The position numbers and the translations under genes are program-made. DNA of 64,000 bases, taken from positions 72,503 to 136,502 of the forward strand of contig FR893523.1 in assembly GCA_000434035.1 (NCBI GenBank), read 5' to 3'. Under the pieces are notes generated by a model. That model had not been told where the DNA came from, did no database searches, and saw only the letters and a list, made by a program, of their open reading frames with translations. Shown here piece by piece: positions 19,289 to 29,183 of this stretch; within the stretch, counting starts at the first letter, position 1, and each line of letters begins with the position of its first letter. The DNA is from Clostridium sp. CAG:452 (GTDB lineage: Bacteria; Bacillota; Clostridia; TANB77; CAG-508).

Positions 19289-20085
19289 ATGAACACTATT
19301 ACATTTCCAGGACTAAATTTAATATTTAATATATCTAGAATAGCATTTTCAATAAATAGCATACACATTTATTGGTATGCTATTCTAATAGTTTTAGCCA
19401 TTATTATTGGAATAATAATATTTAAAGTAAATGACCGGAAAGTATGGAATAAAATTTGCAGATATAATAGACTTATGCATATTTTTAATACCAATTTCAA
19501 TAATATGTGCAAGGCTATACTATGTATTATTTGAGATAGACTATTACATAAAAGAACCATTGCAAATTTTCAATTTAAGAAATGGCGGACTTGCAATATA
19601 TGGTGGAATAATAGGTGGAGCAGTTACCTGTTATATATATTGCAAAAAGAAAAAAATAAATATATTGGACTTATTAGATTTTATAGTACCATGTTTAGCA
19701 CTTCGGACAAGCAATTGGAAGATGGGGAAACTTCATAAATGTAGAAGCATACGGTGCACAAACAAATTTACCATGGAGAATGGGAATATATGAAGCAGGA
19801 AAATATATAGAAGTACATCCAACTTTCTTGTATGAATCAATAGCAACACTTACAATATTTATAATACTTACAGTAGTATCTAAAAATAGAAAATTCAAAG
19901 GTCAAATAACATATTTATACTTAATAATGTATTCATTTGCAAGAGCAATAATAGAAGGACTAAGAACAGACAGTCTAATGCTAGGACCAATAAGAATATC
20001 ACAAGTTTTGTCAATAATTATATTCATAATGACGGTGATAGCGTATATTAAAAGAGTAAAATCAGATAAATTGGAATTTGTGTGA
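19289..20085 (+). CDS. lgt: Prolipoprotein diacylglyceryl transferase, two +1 frameshifts
   Basis: Transfers diacylglycerol from phosphatidylglycerol to the lipobox Cys of prolipoproteins, in the membrane. The joined 264-residue product has the expected helices and signatures: HIYWYAILIVLAIIIGI, NGGLAIYGGIIGG, and the Lgt hallmark GQAIGRWGNFINVEAYG followed by HPTFLYES. Two breaks occur, both at CGG: 19436 (VND-GKYGIKFADIID) and 19704 (CLAL-GQAIGRWGNF). Skipping one C at each restores the family sequence, and there is no other indel. The first Gly of the hallmark is itself produced by the shift. The stop codon at 20083-20085 lies inside a MITE (20068-20178), so the last five residues come from the element. 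Confidence 0.9.
19436..19439 (+). other. +1 recoding site CGGA (lgt site 1)
   Basis: Zero frame AAT-GAC-CGG-AAA; skipping C gives GAC-GGA-AAG and continues Lgt. Confidence 0.85.
19704..19707 (+). other. +1 recoding site CGGA (lgt site 2)
   Basis: Zero frame GCA-CTT-CGG-ACA; skipping C gives CTT-GGA-CAA, the start of the Lgt hallmark. Confidence 0.88.
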
Positions 20086-20178
20086 GGGGGAATTCTAGGG
20101 GCTGTCCCTTAAAATCACCAAACCTGGGGATTTTGGGGACTGTCCTGAATTCATCCGGAACTAAACAAATTCCAATTT
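20068..20178. mobile_element. 111-bp MITE-like element, copy B, overlapping the end of lgt
   Basis: The same element and orientation as copy A, with the same perfect 14-bp terminal repeats. Its left end lies inside lgt and provides the TGA stop. Confidence 0.75.
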
Positions 20179-20276
20179 GTCGTTTTTTTTTATTTCTTGA
20201 CAAAATGAAAAACAAAATATATTAAAATCTAAACAGATGTTAAAAAATAGAGAAATATGACATACGAAATTTATTC

Positions 20277-20303
20277 AAAAAACAGCATTTTTGCTGTTTT
20301 TTT
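20277..20303 (+). terminator. Intrinsic terminator
   Basis: AAAAACAGCA and TGCTGTTTTT arms with a T run, about 190 bp after lgt. Confidence 0.85.
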
Positions 20304-20304
20304 A

Positions 20305-20333
20305 TTGACCTAAATGTAAAAATATGGTATTTT
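20305..20333 (+). promoter_or_regulatory. Promoter for the Spo0E-like gene
   Basis: TTGACC at 20305-20310, 17-bp spacer, TATTTT at 20328-20333. Confidence 0.5.
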
Positions 20334-20377
20334 ATTAATATACAAAAGAAAAAATTAATAAAAGGAGTGAAAAGTCT

Positions 20378-20545
20378 ATGGTAGATGAAGAAATCCTAGA
20401 ATTAAGACGAAAATTAAATGAAAGTATAACAAAAGAGAAGGATTATACACATATATATACCCTAAGCCTAGAATTAGACGAATTAATAGCAAGATACTAT
20501 AATAAAAAAATAAGAACAAGAATATATACGAAAGACAGAAGATAA
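20378..20545 (+). CDS. Spo0E-like aspartyl-phosphate phosphatase
   Basis: A 55-residue protein. Its core, LSLELDELIARYYNKK, matches the family signature S-x-x-L-D-x-L-I-x-x-Y-Y, with the invariant Ser and Asp present. Members dephosphorylate Spo0A and so delay sporulation. AAAGGAGTG precedes the ATG. It has its own promoter and terminator. It supports a spore-forming ancestry, but the window has no spo0A to pair it with. Confidence 0.78.
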   Translation: MVDEEILELRRKLNESITKEKDYTHIYTLSLELDELIARYYNKKIRTRIYTKDRR

Positions 20546-20554
20546 TGTCATAAT

Positions 20555-20596
20555 AAAAAACAGTTTAAATATAAAAAATATTTAAACTGTTTTTTT
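20555..20596 (+). terminator. Intrinsic terminator
   Basis: AAACAGTTTAAATA and TATTTAAACTGTTT arms plus a T tract after the Spo0E-like gene. Confidence 0.88.
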
Positions 20597-20666
20597 AAAT
20601 TTGTATTTACAAATTAATATTTTGTATGCTAAAATAACATAAAATAGCACAAGAAAATGAAAAATG

Positions 20667-20695
20667 TTGAAATAAAAGGAAAACTGTGGTATAAT
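20667..20695 (+). promoter_or_regulatory. Promoter of the type IV secretion locus
   Basis: TTGAAA at 20667-20672, 17-bp spacer, TATAAT at 20690-20695; the first gene starts 34 bp on. Confidence 0.75.
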
Positions 20696-20728
20696 TTATT
20701 TAGATTATACAAAAGGAGGGAGTAATAT

Positions 20729-21094
20729 ATGAAAAAAACAATAAAAATAATTAGTATATTATTTCTTCTAATATTATTATTAATATTTAGTACAACAACA
20801 TATGTACAAGCAGACATAGACATAAATCCAAGCAACTATAACCCAGGAATGCCAACAGTACAAGAAGGCGGAAGAACAATAAAGATGGCAGGTAAGATAT
20901 TAGGTATTATTAGAAACTGCGGAGTTATAGCATCAGTTGTAGTAATGTCAATCATAGGACTTAAATATATGCTAGGGTCATTAGACGAAAAAGCAAACTA
21001 CAAAGAGAATATGGTTCCATATATAGCAGGATGTGCACTATTATTACTTTGTACAACATTACCTAGTATAATATATAGTATAATGCAAAAATAG
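20729..21094 (+). CDS. VirB2-like two-TM secretion subunit, paralogue 1
   Basis: 121 residues: a signal peptide (about 1-30, ending TTTYVQA), a short soluble linker, then two membrane helices (about 62-82 and 95-115) around a charged loop with DEKANYKENMVPYIAG. This layout and the ENMVPYI/GLKYMLGS pattern are those of VirB2/TrbC-type pilins of Gram-positive type IV systems. Paralogues at 21120 and 21647 share NCGVIASVV/RNIAVIAGV and the GLKYM-GS-E-A-YK block. GGAGG precedes the ATG. Confidence 0.62.
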   Translation: MKKTIKIISILFLLILLLIFSTTTYVQADIDINPSNYNPGMPTVQEGGRTIKMAGKILGIIRNCGVIASVVVMSIIGLKYMLGSLDEKANYKENMVPYIAGCALLLLCTTLPSIIYSIMQK

Positions 21095-21119
21095 AATATA
21101 AATAAAGTGGGTGATAAAG

Positions 21120-21569
21120 GTGAATATAAATTTATTTAATAAAATACTAATAATAGCATTAGTATTATTAATAATAAACACAATTATTCCACTAAAAGTT
21201 AACGCAGTATCGGATATGTTTAAATCAGCAGATGATTTTCTATCAAAAGGGAGATCTCCAACCACTGTAATAGATGAAAAAAAATTACAATCTACATCTA
21301 ATACAATATATAAATGGCTAATGACTTTAGCTATATGTGTTGCAGTTATAATAGGAGCTATAATAGGTATACAGTTTATAACAGGAAGCATAGAAGGAAA
21401 AGCAAAAATACAAGAAGCTTTAGTACCATACATAATAGGTTGTATAGTGGTGTTTGGAGCATTCTTTATTTGGAGAACGCTAGTAAATACAGGAAACAGT
21501 TTAGAAGGAGATACTCAGGATGCAACAAAACAAGAGATAAAACACAGATACTGGGGTGAACAAGAATAA
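21120..21569 (+). CDS. VirB2-like two-TM secretion subunit, paralogue 2
   Basis: About 149 residues from the GTG at 21120; a GTG at 21111 is the alternative. An N-terminal hydrophobic segment is followed by a linker and two helices. The TLAICVAVIIGAIIGIQFITGSIEGKAK and LVPYIIGCIVVFGAF regions align with the other two paralogues. The C-terminus carries an extra charged tail of about 35 residues. It is likely a divergent pilin or a pilin-like assembly subunit. Confidence 0.55.
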   Translation: MNINLFNKILIIALVLLIINTIIPLKVNAVSDMFKSADDFLSKGRSPTTVIDEKKLQSTSNTIYKWLMTLAICVAVIIGAIIGIQFITGSIEGKAKIQEALVPYIIGCIVVFGAFFIWRTLVNTGNSLEGDTQDATKQEIKHRYWGEQE

Positions 21570-21646
21570 AATTAGTTTTTAAAGTTTTCTTAAAGAGATT
21601 TAAGGAAGTTTAATATATAAATAATAAAGAAATGGAGGAGAATACT

Positions 21647-22006
21647 ATGAAAAAATCTGTAAAAATAATTTCTGCATTATTAGTAGCTATTATGTTAGTT
21701 GTAGCAGTAAGTCCAATATGTTTTGCAACACAATTGAAGCCAGATTCTATAAAACCAGATTATTCTGGAATAGATACAAAAGGAATTCAAAGCACTGCAT
21801 CAAAAATAATGGGATTGATTAGAAATATTGCAGTAATAGCTGGTGTACTAATTATTGGAATTTTAGGTTTAAAATACATGATAGGAAGTACAGAGGAAAG
21901 AGCAGAATATAAAAAATCATTTATGCCATTAATTATAGGTATCGTAGTTGTAATGGGTGCTACACAAATTGCAACAATGATTTTCTCAACATTTGGTGGT
22001 AACTAA
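21647..22006 (+). CDS. VirB2-like two-TM secretion subunit, paralogue 3
   Basis: About 119 residues from the ATG at 21647, which follows GGAGGAG. Signal peptide (ends ICFA), linker, then IAVIAGVLIIGILGLKYMIG and FMPLIIGIVVVMGATQIATM helices. It shows the same architecture as 20729. A strong terminator follows, so the three pilin-like genes can be expressed separately from the machinery downstream. Confidence 0.6.
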   Translation: MKKSVKIISALLVAIMLVVAVSPICFATQLKPDSIKPDYSGIDTKGIQSTASKIMGLIRNIAVIAGVLIIGILGLKYMIGSTEERAEYKKSFMPLIIGIVVVMGATQIATMIFSTFGGN

Positions 22007-22018
22007 TAATAAAATAAA

Positions 22019-22048
22019 AAAACTTGTTAGATTTTCTAACAAGTTTTT
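22019..22048 (+). terminator. Intrinsic terminator between pilin-like genes and the secretion machinery
   Basis: AACTTGTTAGA and TCTAACAAGTT arms followed by T7. Confidence 0.88.
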
Positions 22049-22106
22049 TTATTTTATTACAAAAGTATTACATTTTTATGTTTTTTTTATTTTTTTTACT
22101 AATATA

Positions 22107-22135
22107 TTACAATTAGTGCTAATATCTGTTATAAT
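22107..22135 (+). promoter_or_regulatory. Promoter for the prgI-virB4 operon
   Basis: TTACAA at 22107-22112, 17-bp spacer, TATAAT at 22130-22135. Confidence 0.65.
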
Positions 22136-22191
22136 ATATATAAGTATAATTGTATCAGGCAAAATGGTACAAAACAAAGGAGGAAACCAAT

Positions 22192-22542
22192 TTGGCTACA
22201 CATAGTATACCAAGAGATGTTAGAGGTGAAGGTAGAATATTATTTATATTCACCACACGTTCATTAATATTTACTGCTGTAGGATTAATAGTAGGATTAT
22301 TAGTGAGTTCATTAATAGGATTGTTGTTTTCACAATTCTATGTAAAACTTATTATTTGTTTAATATTTGCTGCAATAGGTTATGGAATAGCAACATTAAA
22401 AATTCCAGATTCTCCTAGATTTGAAATAACAAGAAAAGCTGGAGGAGAAAGAATAGATGAGGTTATGCTAAGAGCTATAAAGTTTAAGGCTCAAAAGAGA
22501 AGAATATATGTATATACTAAGGAGGAAAAGAACAATGGATAA
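22192..22542 (+). CDS. PrgI family (VirB3-like) protein
   Basis: I use the TTG at 22192, which sits 8 nt after AGGAGG, rather than upstream starts. It reads ATHSIPRDVRGEGRILFIFT, where IPRDVR is the PrgI-family opening. Two adjacent membrane helices (about 21-65) and a basic C-terminal half follow. About 116 residues. PrgI/TrsC proteins are inner-membrane partners of the VirB4 ATPase. The stop overlaps the next start by 8 nt. Confidence 0.75.
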   Translation: MATHSIPRDVRGEGRILFIFTTRSLIFTAVGLIVGLLVSSLIGLLFSQFYVKLIICLIFAAIGYGIATLKIPDSPRFEITRKAGGERIDEVMLRAIKFKAQKRRIYVYTKEEKNNG

Positions 22543-23767
22543 TGCTGTAGATATGCTAACTATAGTAGCAGTAATTTTATTTATGATAGTTGTAGTACTA
22601 GTTATGGTATATTGGTACATGAAAAGAAAAGAGAACAGTCCAGAAAAACAAGAAAATAACAACTCAAACAATATTGAAAATTCTAAATTAAAAACAAAAG
22701 AAACTGCTAAACAGACTTCACAATATACAAAATTATCTGTATTTGATTTTATGGAGTTTGATAAAATAGAAGATAACATGATTGTACAAAACGGTGGGAA
22801 AAGATACTTAATGGTAATTTCTTGCGAGGGAATAAACTATGACTTAATGTCAGAAGTAGAAAAGACTTCTGTAGAAGCAGGATTTGTTCAGTTTTTAAAT
22901 ACTTTAAGGCATCCAATACAATTATATACACAAACAAGAACAATAAATATAAGTAGTAGCATAGAAAACTATACAAAAAAGATAGAAGAAGTAAAACAAC
23001 AATTAGATAAAAAACAAATGGAATATAATAAAATGCTTCAATCTGGTTCATATAGTACAACGATTACAAGGGAATTAAGAACAGAGATTGCAAGATTACA
23101 AAACTTATATGACTATGGCAAAGATATTACACAAAACATAGAAAAAATGAGTTTAAATAAAAATGTTCTTAAAAAGCATTATTATATAGTAATTCCATAT
23201 AACACATCGGATTTGGGAAACGATATGCTAAGTGACGAAGAAAAAAAACAAATGGTGTTTTCAGAATTATACACAAGATCACAAGCTTTAATAAGAACAT
23301 TGTTTGCATGTAGCATGAAATGCAAAGTAATGGATTCATATGAACTAGCTGAATTATTGTATGTAGCATACAATAGAGATGAATCGGAAGTATATGGAAT
23401 AGAAAAAGCTCTAAAAGCAGGATATACGGAATTGTATTCAACAGCACCAGATGTACTAGATAAAAAGATGGAGGCTTTGAACAAAACAATAGAAGAAAAA
23501 GCTTTAGAAATGGCAAAAGAATATGTTGATGAAATAAAATCAGAAAAAGAAAAAGCAGTAGAAAAAAAGGAAGAATCAATTGATGATTTAATAGATGAAA
23601 TGGCAACAGCTATATTGAAAGAAAATGAAAGATATATAGGAAAAGAAGTAACAGAAGAAGCTATAAAGAGAGTAAAAGGAAAAAAACAAAAGAAGGAGGA
23701 AAATGCAAATGACAAAGAAGAAAAAAAGAGAACTAGAAGAACAACAAAGACAAATGCAGATGCTTAA
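22535..23767 (+). CDS. TrsD-like (VirB4 N-terminal-like) membrane protein
   Basis: About 410 residues: one N-terminal membrane helix (7-30), a VirB4 N-terminal-like soluble region (EFDKIEDNMIVQNGGKRYLM and VEAGFVQFLNTLRHPIQLYT), a coiled coil (about 150-210), and a long charged Lys/Glu tail. The gene order PrgI, this protein, VirB4 ATPase is the same as trsC-trsD-trsE of staphylococcal conjugative plasmids. I place it there by order and by the N-domain pattern, not by a confident family match. It overlaps the next gene by 65 nt. Confidence 0.6.
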   Translation: MDNAVDMLTIVAVILFMIVVVLVMVYWYMKRKENSPEKQENNNSNNIENSKLKTKETAKQTSQYTKLSVFDFMEFDKIEDNMIVQNGGKRYLMVISCEGINYDLMSEVEKTSVEAGFVQFLNTLRHPIQLYTQTRTINISSSIENYTKKIEEVKQQLDKKQMEYNKMLQSGSYSTTITRELRTEIARLQNLYDYGKDITQNIEKMSLNKNVLKKHYYIVIPYNTSDLGNDMLSDEEKKQMVFSELYTRSQALIRTLFACSMKCKVMDSYELAELLYVAYNRDESEVYGIEKALKAGYTELYSTAPDVLDKKMEALNKTIEEKALEMAKEYVDEIKSEKEKAVEKKEESIDDLIDEMATAILKENERYIGKEVTEEAIKRVKGKKQKKEENANDKEEKKRTRRTTKTNADA

Positions 23768-25667
23768 ACAAGAACCAGAATATGAAATTTTAAGAAAGAA
23801 AACAATAAAAGAATTAATTGCTCCATCTGGAATAGATGCTTCTAATATAGATCATTTAGAAATAATTTCTAATACTACAAGATATGCAAGAAGCTTTTTC
23901 GTATCAGCACTTCCAAGAATGTGTACATTTCCAGAACTATTTAGAGATATGTATCTATTTGGAGATATAAATACATCTGTATATATAAACCCAGTTCCAG
24001 AGTCAAAATCTCAAAATGAGTTAAATAAAGTGATTAATCAGTTGGAAACAGAAAGAATTGTTGCTGCAGACAGAGGAAATATAAACAGAGAAAGCATATT
24101 AACTCAAAAAAGATTAGAAGCAGAAGATTTAAGGGATAATATAGCATCAGGATTCAATAAATTGTTTGAAGCATCAGTTGTTGCAACACTTTTTGCATAC
24201 AATCTACAAAGTTTGGACGCATATACAAAATTGCTAGCAACAGAAATGTCTAAAAATTTAGTTGGAATAAAATCGGCATGGGCAATGCAAGAAGATGCAT
24301 TTAAATCAAATTTGCCACTTATGAATGATAAAATAAAAAGAACACATACATTTGACCGTGCTTCTATGGCGACAGTTTTCCCATTTACTACATCAGAGGT
24401 AGGACATCTAACAGGAATACCACTAGGATTTAATAAACAAACAGGAGTACCAATTTTATTTGATAATTTCCACCCAAGTTTAACAAATTATAATATGGTT
24501 ATATTTGCTAAATCTGGTGCTGGTAAATCTGTTACAATGAAAACATTAATTTCTAGATCTTCTGTTCTTATGGGAATAGAAAGCTTGGCATTAGATGCCG
24601 AGGGCGAGTATTCAGCAGTTGCAGATGCACTTGGTGGAATAAATGTAGTAATAAGTCCAACTTCTAAAACAATTATAAACTTATTCGATATAGAAATAGA
24701 AAGAACAAAAGACGAAATAACAGGAAGAGAAAGACCTATTTTAAATGTAGAAAACAAAATAGAGGACGTTACACAAGCTCTTTTAACCATGGCAAGAGGT
24801 AGCACAAGAAGTGAAGAGGTAAATGAGCTTACAAAACAAATTATAGCAGAAGCAGTTGCAGAAGAATATACAAAAGCGGGAATAACATCAGATCCAAACA
24901 GTTTATATGAAGCTTCAAACGGAGGAATAAGAAGAGAAAATTTATTTAAAGAAAAGAAGCAAATGCCTACAATTGGGTCATGGTATAAAACACTAATAAA
25001 AAAAGCTAAAGAAAATACAGATCCTAACTATCAATTTCACTACAGCTATTTGTTAAAAGTTATGAAACAATATGTAAGAGAATTAAATGGACAAATGGCA
25101 TATTTCGATGGGCAATCTACATTTGAACTATTAGATGGAGCACCATTTATAAACTTGGATATATCTCAATTGGAGGAAAGATTTGCAAGGCCACTTGCAC
25201 AACAAATATTACTTTCTTGGATTTGGGAAAAATATGTTAAAAAGAATAGTGAAGATAGAACAAAAGCAACTAAAAAAAGAGTTTTAGTTGATGAAGCTTG
25301 GATGCTTCTTCCATATCCAGAAGCAGTAGAGTTTTTAAATAAAATGGCAAGACGTGCAAGAAAAAGAAATGTATCACTTGCAATAATTTCACAAAGATTC
25401 CAAGACTTTTACGAAAAACCAGAAGCACAAGCGGTACTTACATCTTCAGACACTAAGCTATTTTTAGCACAAGATAAATCAGAAATAAATTACTTAAAAG
25501 AAGTATTTAAATTAAGCGAAGGAGAAGCGGGATTTTTAGTAACTTGTCTAATAGGAGAAGGACTTTTAAAAGTAGGCTCAGATACAGCAATAATCCAAAT
25601 AACACCAACGAAAAAAGAATTTGAGTTTGTGGAAACAAACTTAAATAAATTAGCCAACAAAAGTTAG
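23703..25667 (+). CDS. VirB4/TrsE-family secretion ATPase
   Basis: The 654-residue energy-providing ATPase of the secretion channel. Walker A is KSGAGKSVTM (about 270-279). A DAEGEYSAVADALGG segment follows. Walker B is RVLVDEAWMLLPYP (about 526-539). The downstream RRARKRNVSLAIISQRFQDF region is typical of VirB4/TraC ATPases. The N-terminal part contains RSFFVSALPRMCTFPELFRD. The gene overlaps its upstream neighbour, with GGAGG before the ATG. It is not a VirD4 coupling protein: it lacks the membrane anchor and follows PrgI. Confidence 0.9.
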   Translation: MQMTKKKKRELEEQQRQMQMLKQEPEYEILRKKTIKELIAPSGIDASNIDHLEIISNTTRYARSFFVSALPRMCTFPELFRDMYLFGDINTSVYINPVPESKSQNELNKVINQLETERIVAADRGNINRESILTQKRLEAEDLRDNIASGFNKLFEASVVATLFAYNLQSLDAYTKLLATEMSKNLVGIKSAWAMQEDAFKSNLPLMNDKIKRTHTFDRASMATVFPFTTSEVGHLTGIPLGFNKQTGVPILFDNFHPSLTNYNMVIFAKSGAGKSVTMKTLISRSSVLMGIESLALDAEGEYSAVADALGGINVVISPTSKTIINLFDIEIERTKDEITGRERPILNVENKIEDVTQALLTMARGSTRSEEVNELTKQIIAEAVAEEYTKAGITSDPNSLYEASNGGIRRENLFKEKKQMPTIGSWYKTLIKKAKENTDPNYQFHYSYLLKVMKQYVRELNGQMAYFDGQSTFELLDGAPFINLDISQLEERFARPLAQQILLSWIWEKYVKKNSEDRTKATKKRVLVDEAWMLLPYPEAVEFLNKMARRARKRNVSLAIISQRFQDFYEKPEAQAVLTSSDTKLFLAQDKSEINYLKEVFKLSEGEAGFLVTCLIGEGLLKVGSDTAIIQITPTKKEFEFVETNLNKLANKS

Positions 25668-25693
25668 ATAAATAGGTAGAAAGGATTAAGAAT

Positions 25694-28220
25694 ATGAACT
25701 TAATTACTAATAAAAAATTAACAAAAACTTTAATGTTAATAGTGGTGTTTGTATTGATATTTACTTTTATATTGCCAAATTATTCTTTAGCAAAATCGCA
25801 GGATGAAAAAGATGGAGGTAAACTATTTAGACCAATAGCACAATTATTAGCATTTGTTTCAGATCTTTCAATAGAATTAGCACAGCAATTTTTGTGGGAT
25901 GGAAGCACAATAAATGAAAAAAATGAATACCATATATACATAGGACCAGCAACAATATTTACAGGTAAAATTCCACGGATTAGATGCTAATTTTATAAGT
26001 CCAAGTAATACAACTGTTAAGAAGAAAACTAGTCAGAATACAACTATTAAAGCATTAGAATTTACTGGAGCAAATCAAGTGGACTCAAAAAATTTGACAA
26101 GTCTTACAGGCGATGTATCAGATAATAAAATAGAAAGATATATTGAAAAATGGAAGAAAGATGATAAATATAAATTTGAAGGAGAGATAAAATATGATTC
26201 TGAAAAACTGCTAACACTTACAGGAACTGGAGCAACAGATATAACACTTAATAATAAGTCTACACAAGACTCCCAAGAAGTGAAAGACTCATGGATTAGT
26301 GAACAAGGAGACTGCTATGCGGTAGTATATAGAACCATTTATAGATCTACTTCAGGTAGTGGAAATTCTAATGAAACGACAACGGTAGAACACACATTAT
26401 ATTTATATAAATTGACAGGTGTAACAAATTTAAGTGATGCGGAAGAAAACTTAACTACAGGTACAGAAACTGTAGTACATTCATCTACAGCAGGACAATT
26501 ACAAAGCTCAATATCAACATGGTATAAAACATTAAGAATGATAGCAATAGTAGGGCTATTATCAGTATTGGTATATGTAGGAATACGTATATTAATAAGT
26601 AGTACAGGACAAGATAAAGCAAAATATAAAAAAATGTTGGCAGATTGGGTCGCAGCAATGTGTATATTATTCTTATTACAATATGTAATGGTATTTACAA
26701 TGCAGATGACAAAAAAAGTTATAGAAATATTTGACACAGAAAATATGGTTAGATATGAGGATTCAAACAAAGAAAGGCCATATGATTATTTAATAAGTAC
26801 AGTAAGAGCAGAACTAGGAGAAACTAATGATTCAACAGAAAGTTTTGCAGAAATATTTGCTTATATAGTAATTTATATAGTGTTAGTAATATATACAATG
26901 GTATTTTTATGGCAATATCTAAAGAGGGTGGTAATGCTCGCGTTTTTAACAATGATAGCACCATTAATAGCATTAACATATCCACTGGATAAGATAAAAG
27001 ATGGACAAGCACAAGCATTTACCATGTGGATTAGAGAATATGTATTTAATGCTTTATTACCAGTAATACATACTATAATATACTATATGTTAGTATCATC
27101 AGCTATAAACTTTATAGTAGATGGTGGAAATTGGCTATATGCAATAGTAGCAGTAGGATTTATGATGCCAGCCGAGAAATTCTTTAGAAAGATGTTTGGA
27201 TTTGACAAGGCAAGTAGTATAGGTCAGTTAGGAGCAGCAGCAGGCGGAGCAATGGTAATGAATGCAATAAACAAAATGAAATCAGGAGGAGGTTCAAAAT
27301 CAGGTTCAGGTTCAGGAGGAGATTCATCAAGTTCAAGCAAAACAAGAACAGGATATATACCAGCACCAGATAGTGATTCAGGAAATCCAGGAGGAGGTTC
27401 TGGAGGAGGTTCCGGAGGAGGCTCTGGCAGTAATCATGCTAACCAACAAAGTACAACAAGTGCATTTGGTGAAGATATAGCAACTGGACAGCCAAAACCA
27501 ACAATATATGGAAATGGATTTAAATCAGGTTCAAAGAGAATTATAAAAGGTATAGGTAACAGTCTTCATCAAAGATACTTTAATAAGCCAAATGCAATGA
27601 GATTAGGAAAGAAAGCAGGTAGAACACTAAGAAGAGGACTAGGAAAAGGAATAGGAATAGCAGCATTAGGAACAGCAGGATTAGCAGCAGGAATAGCATC
27701 AGGAGATCCAACAAATGTGCTTAAATACGGAGCAGCAGCAGCAGCGATAGGAGCTTCAGGAATGGGAAAAATAGATGATAAAGCTATGGAATTTGGACAT
27801 GAAAATAAAGAGCAAATAAAAGAAAACATATTTGGAACTGATGAATATAACATGCGTAAAACTACTAAAGAACTAAATAATGATATGGACTTCTTAAAAA
27901 CATGTAATCAATTAGGCTTAGATAAAGATCAAAGAGAAGATGCAATAAGAATGCTTAATGCAAACGGAATAACAAGTGCAAATGATATAAAGCAAGCAAT
28001 GGATATAAGAGCAAGACACATGAATGATAAAGATGGACCAGTAAGCCAAGAAGAAATTGTAGCAGCTGCAAAAATGCATAAAAGATTATCAAAATCATAT
28101 TGGGGACAAGAAAAAAATGTGGAAGATTATGAAAGAAGATTAAGAGACAAAGGACTTAATCCAGAACAAGCTAAAAGAGCAATAAGATTAATAAGCGATT
28201 TTAAAGGAGATTTAAGTTAG
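25694..28220 (+). CDS. VirB6/TrbL-like polytopic channel protein, one +1 frameshift
   Basis: Joined product of 841 residues. A signal-type segment (about 12-32) is followed by an extracytoplasmic region. Six or so membrane helices follow, including MIAIVGLLSVLVYVGIRILI, FAYIVIYIVLVIYTMVFLW and LAFLTMIAPLIALTYPL. After them come a Gly/Ser linker and a basic, Ala-rich cytoplasmic tail. The MIAPLIALTYPLDKIKDGQA block is characteristic of Gram-positive VirB6/TrbL proteins. The frame breaks at 25976 (GKIP-GLDANFISP); skipping C joins the signal peptide to the rest, and without it translation ends 4 codons on. The stop TAG overlaps the next GTG by 1 nt. Confidence 0.75.
25976..25979 (+). other. +1 recoding site CGGA (VirB6-like gene)
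   Basis: Zero frame ATT-CCA-CGG-ATT-AGA-TGC-TAA; skipping C gives CCA-GGA-TTA-GAT and about 747 further codons. Confidence 0.8.
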
Positions 28221-29158
28221 TGAACAGTATAATTGGATTTTATAACAAAAATAGACATGCTATATGGATAACAATTGTTGTTATAATATTAATATTTGGA
28301 GTAATAAAAACATTAAATAACTCTTTGAAAAATAGTACAAAAGATAGGAGTAGTAGTACTAATATTAGTACTACTACTTATAGTAATAAGAATTATTCAA
28401 TAATATCTGGAACAGATGTACCAAAAGAAGTTGCAAGTGAGTCAACAGAAATTATAGATAATTTTATAAAATTTTGTAATGAGAAAGAAATAAGCTCAGC
28501 ATATAATTTACTTTCAACTGATTGCAAAGAAACACTATATCCAACAGAAGAAGAATTTAAAAATAATTATGTTGAAAAAATATTTACAACATATAGGCTA
28601 TGTGACAAAAGAGCATGGATAAATACAGACAACTCTTATACTTATAGTATAAAAATTACAGAGGATTTATTATCAACAGGTGGGAATAAAGATGATATGA
28701 GTATTCAAGACTATTACACAATAGTAAAAGAGAATGATGAGTATAAATTAAATATAAACAATTACATAGGAAAAGAAGAAGTTAATAAAACAAAAAAACA
28801 AAATGGAGTAGAAATTTATATAGCAGAAAGAAAAAATTATATTGATTATGAAATATATATTTTAAAAATAAAAAACAATACTCAAAACGATATATTATTA
28901 GACAGTAAGAAAAATACAAGAACAGTGTATTTGACAGATATAAAGAATCAGAATTATGTTGCATTTTTAAATGAATTATCTATAGATGATTTAACTATAA
29001 AAAGTGGAACGATGCAAACGGTGAGTATTAAATTTAACAAAGCATATAATCCACAAAAAGTAGTAAAATCAATAAATTTTACAAATATAGTTTTAAATTA
29101 TCAAGAGTATTTAAATAATGGAAATAATCAGTTTGCACAAATAGAAATAGAAATATAA
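28220..29158 (+). CDS. Single-pass membrane protein of the secretion locus, VirB8/TcpC-like candidate
   Basis: 312 residues; one helix near the N-terminus (about 12-30), a Ser/Thr-rich linker, then a soluble domain. STEIIDNFIKFCNEKEISSA followed by YNLLSTDCKETLYPTEEEF resembles an NTF2-like fold, as in VirB8/TcpC. The gene at 32382 has the same design. The GTG start overlaps the preceding stop. I do not recognise a specific family; the call rests on topology and position. Confidence 0.45.
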   Translation: MNSIIGFYNKNRHAIWITIVVIILIFGVIKTLNNSLKNSTKDRSSSTNISTTTYSNKNYSIISGTDVPKEVASESTEIIDNFIKFCNEKEISSAYNLLSTDCKETLYPTEEEFKNNYVEKIFTTYRLCDKRAWINTDNSYTYSIKITEDLLSTGGNKDDMSIQDYYTIVKENDEYKLNINNYIGKEEVNKTKKQNGVEIYIAERKNYIDYEIYILKIKNNTQNDILLDSKKNTRTVYLTDIKNQNYVAFLNELSIDDLTIKSGTMQTVSIKFNKAYNPQKVVKSINFTNIVLNYQEYLNNGNNQFAQIEIEI

Positions 29159-29183
29159 ATTACGAAATAAAGGAGGTGTTACA

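Noticed and set aside
21993..22205. A 70-residue open frame between the pilin-like genes and prgI
   Set aside because: It covers a terminator and a promoter and encodes only Phe/Ile-rich low-complexity sequence.
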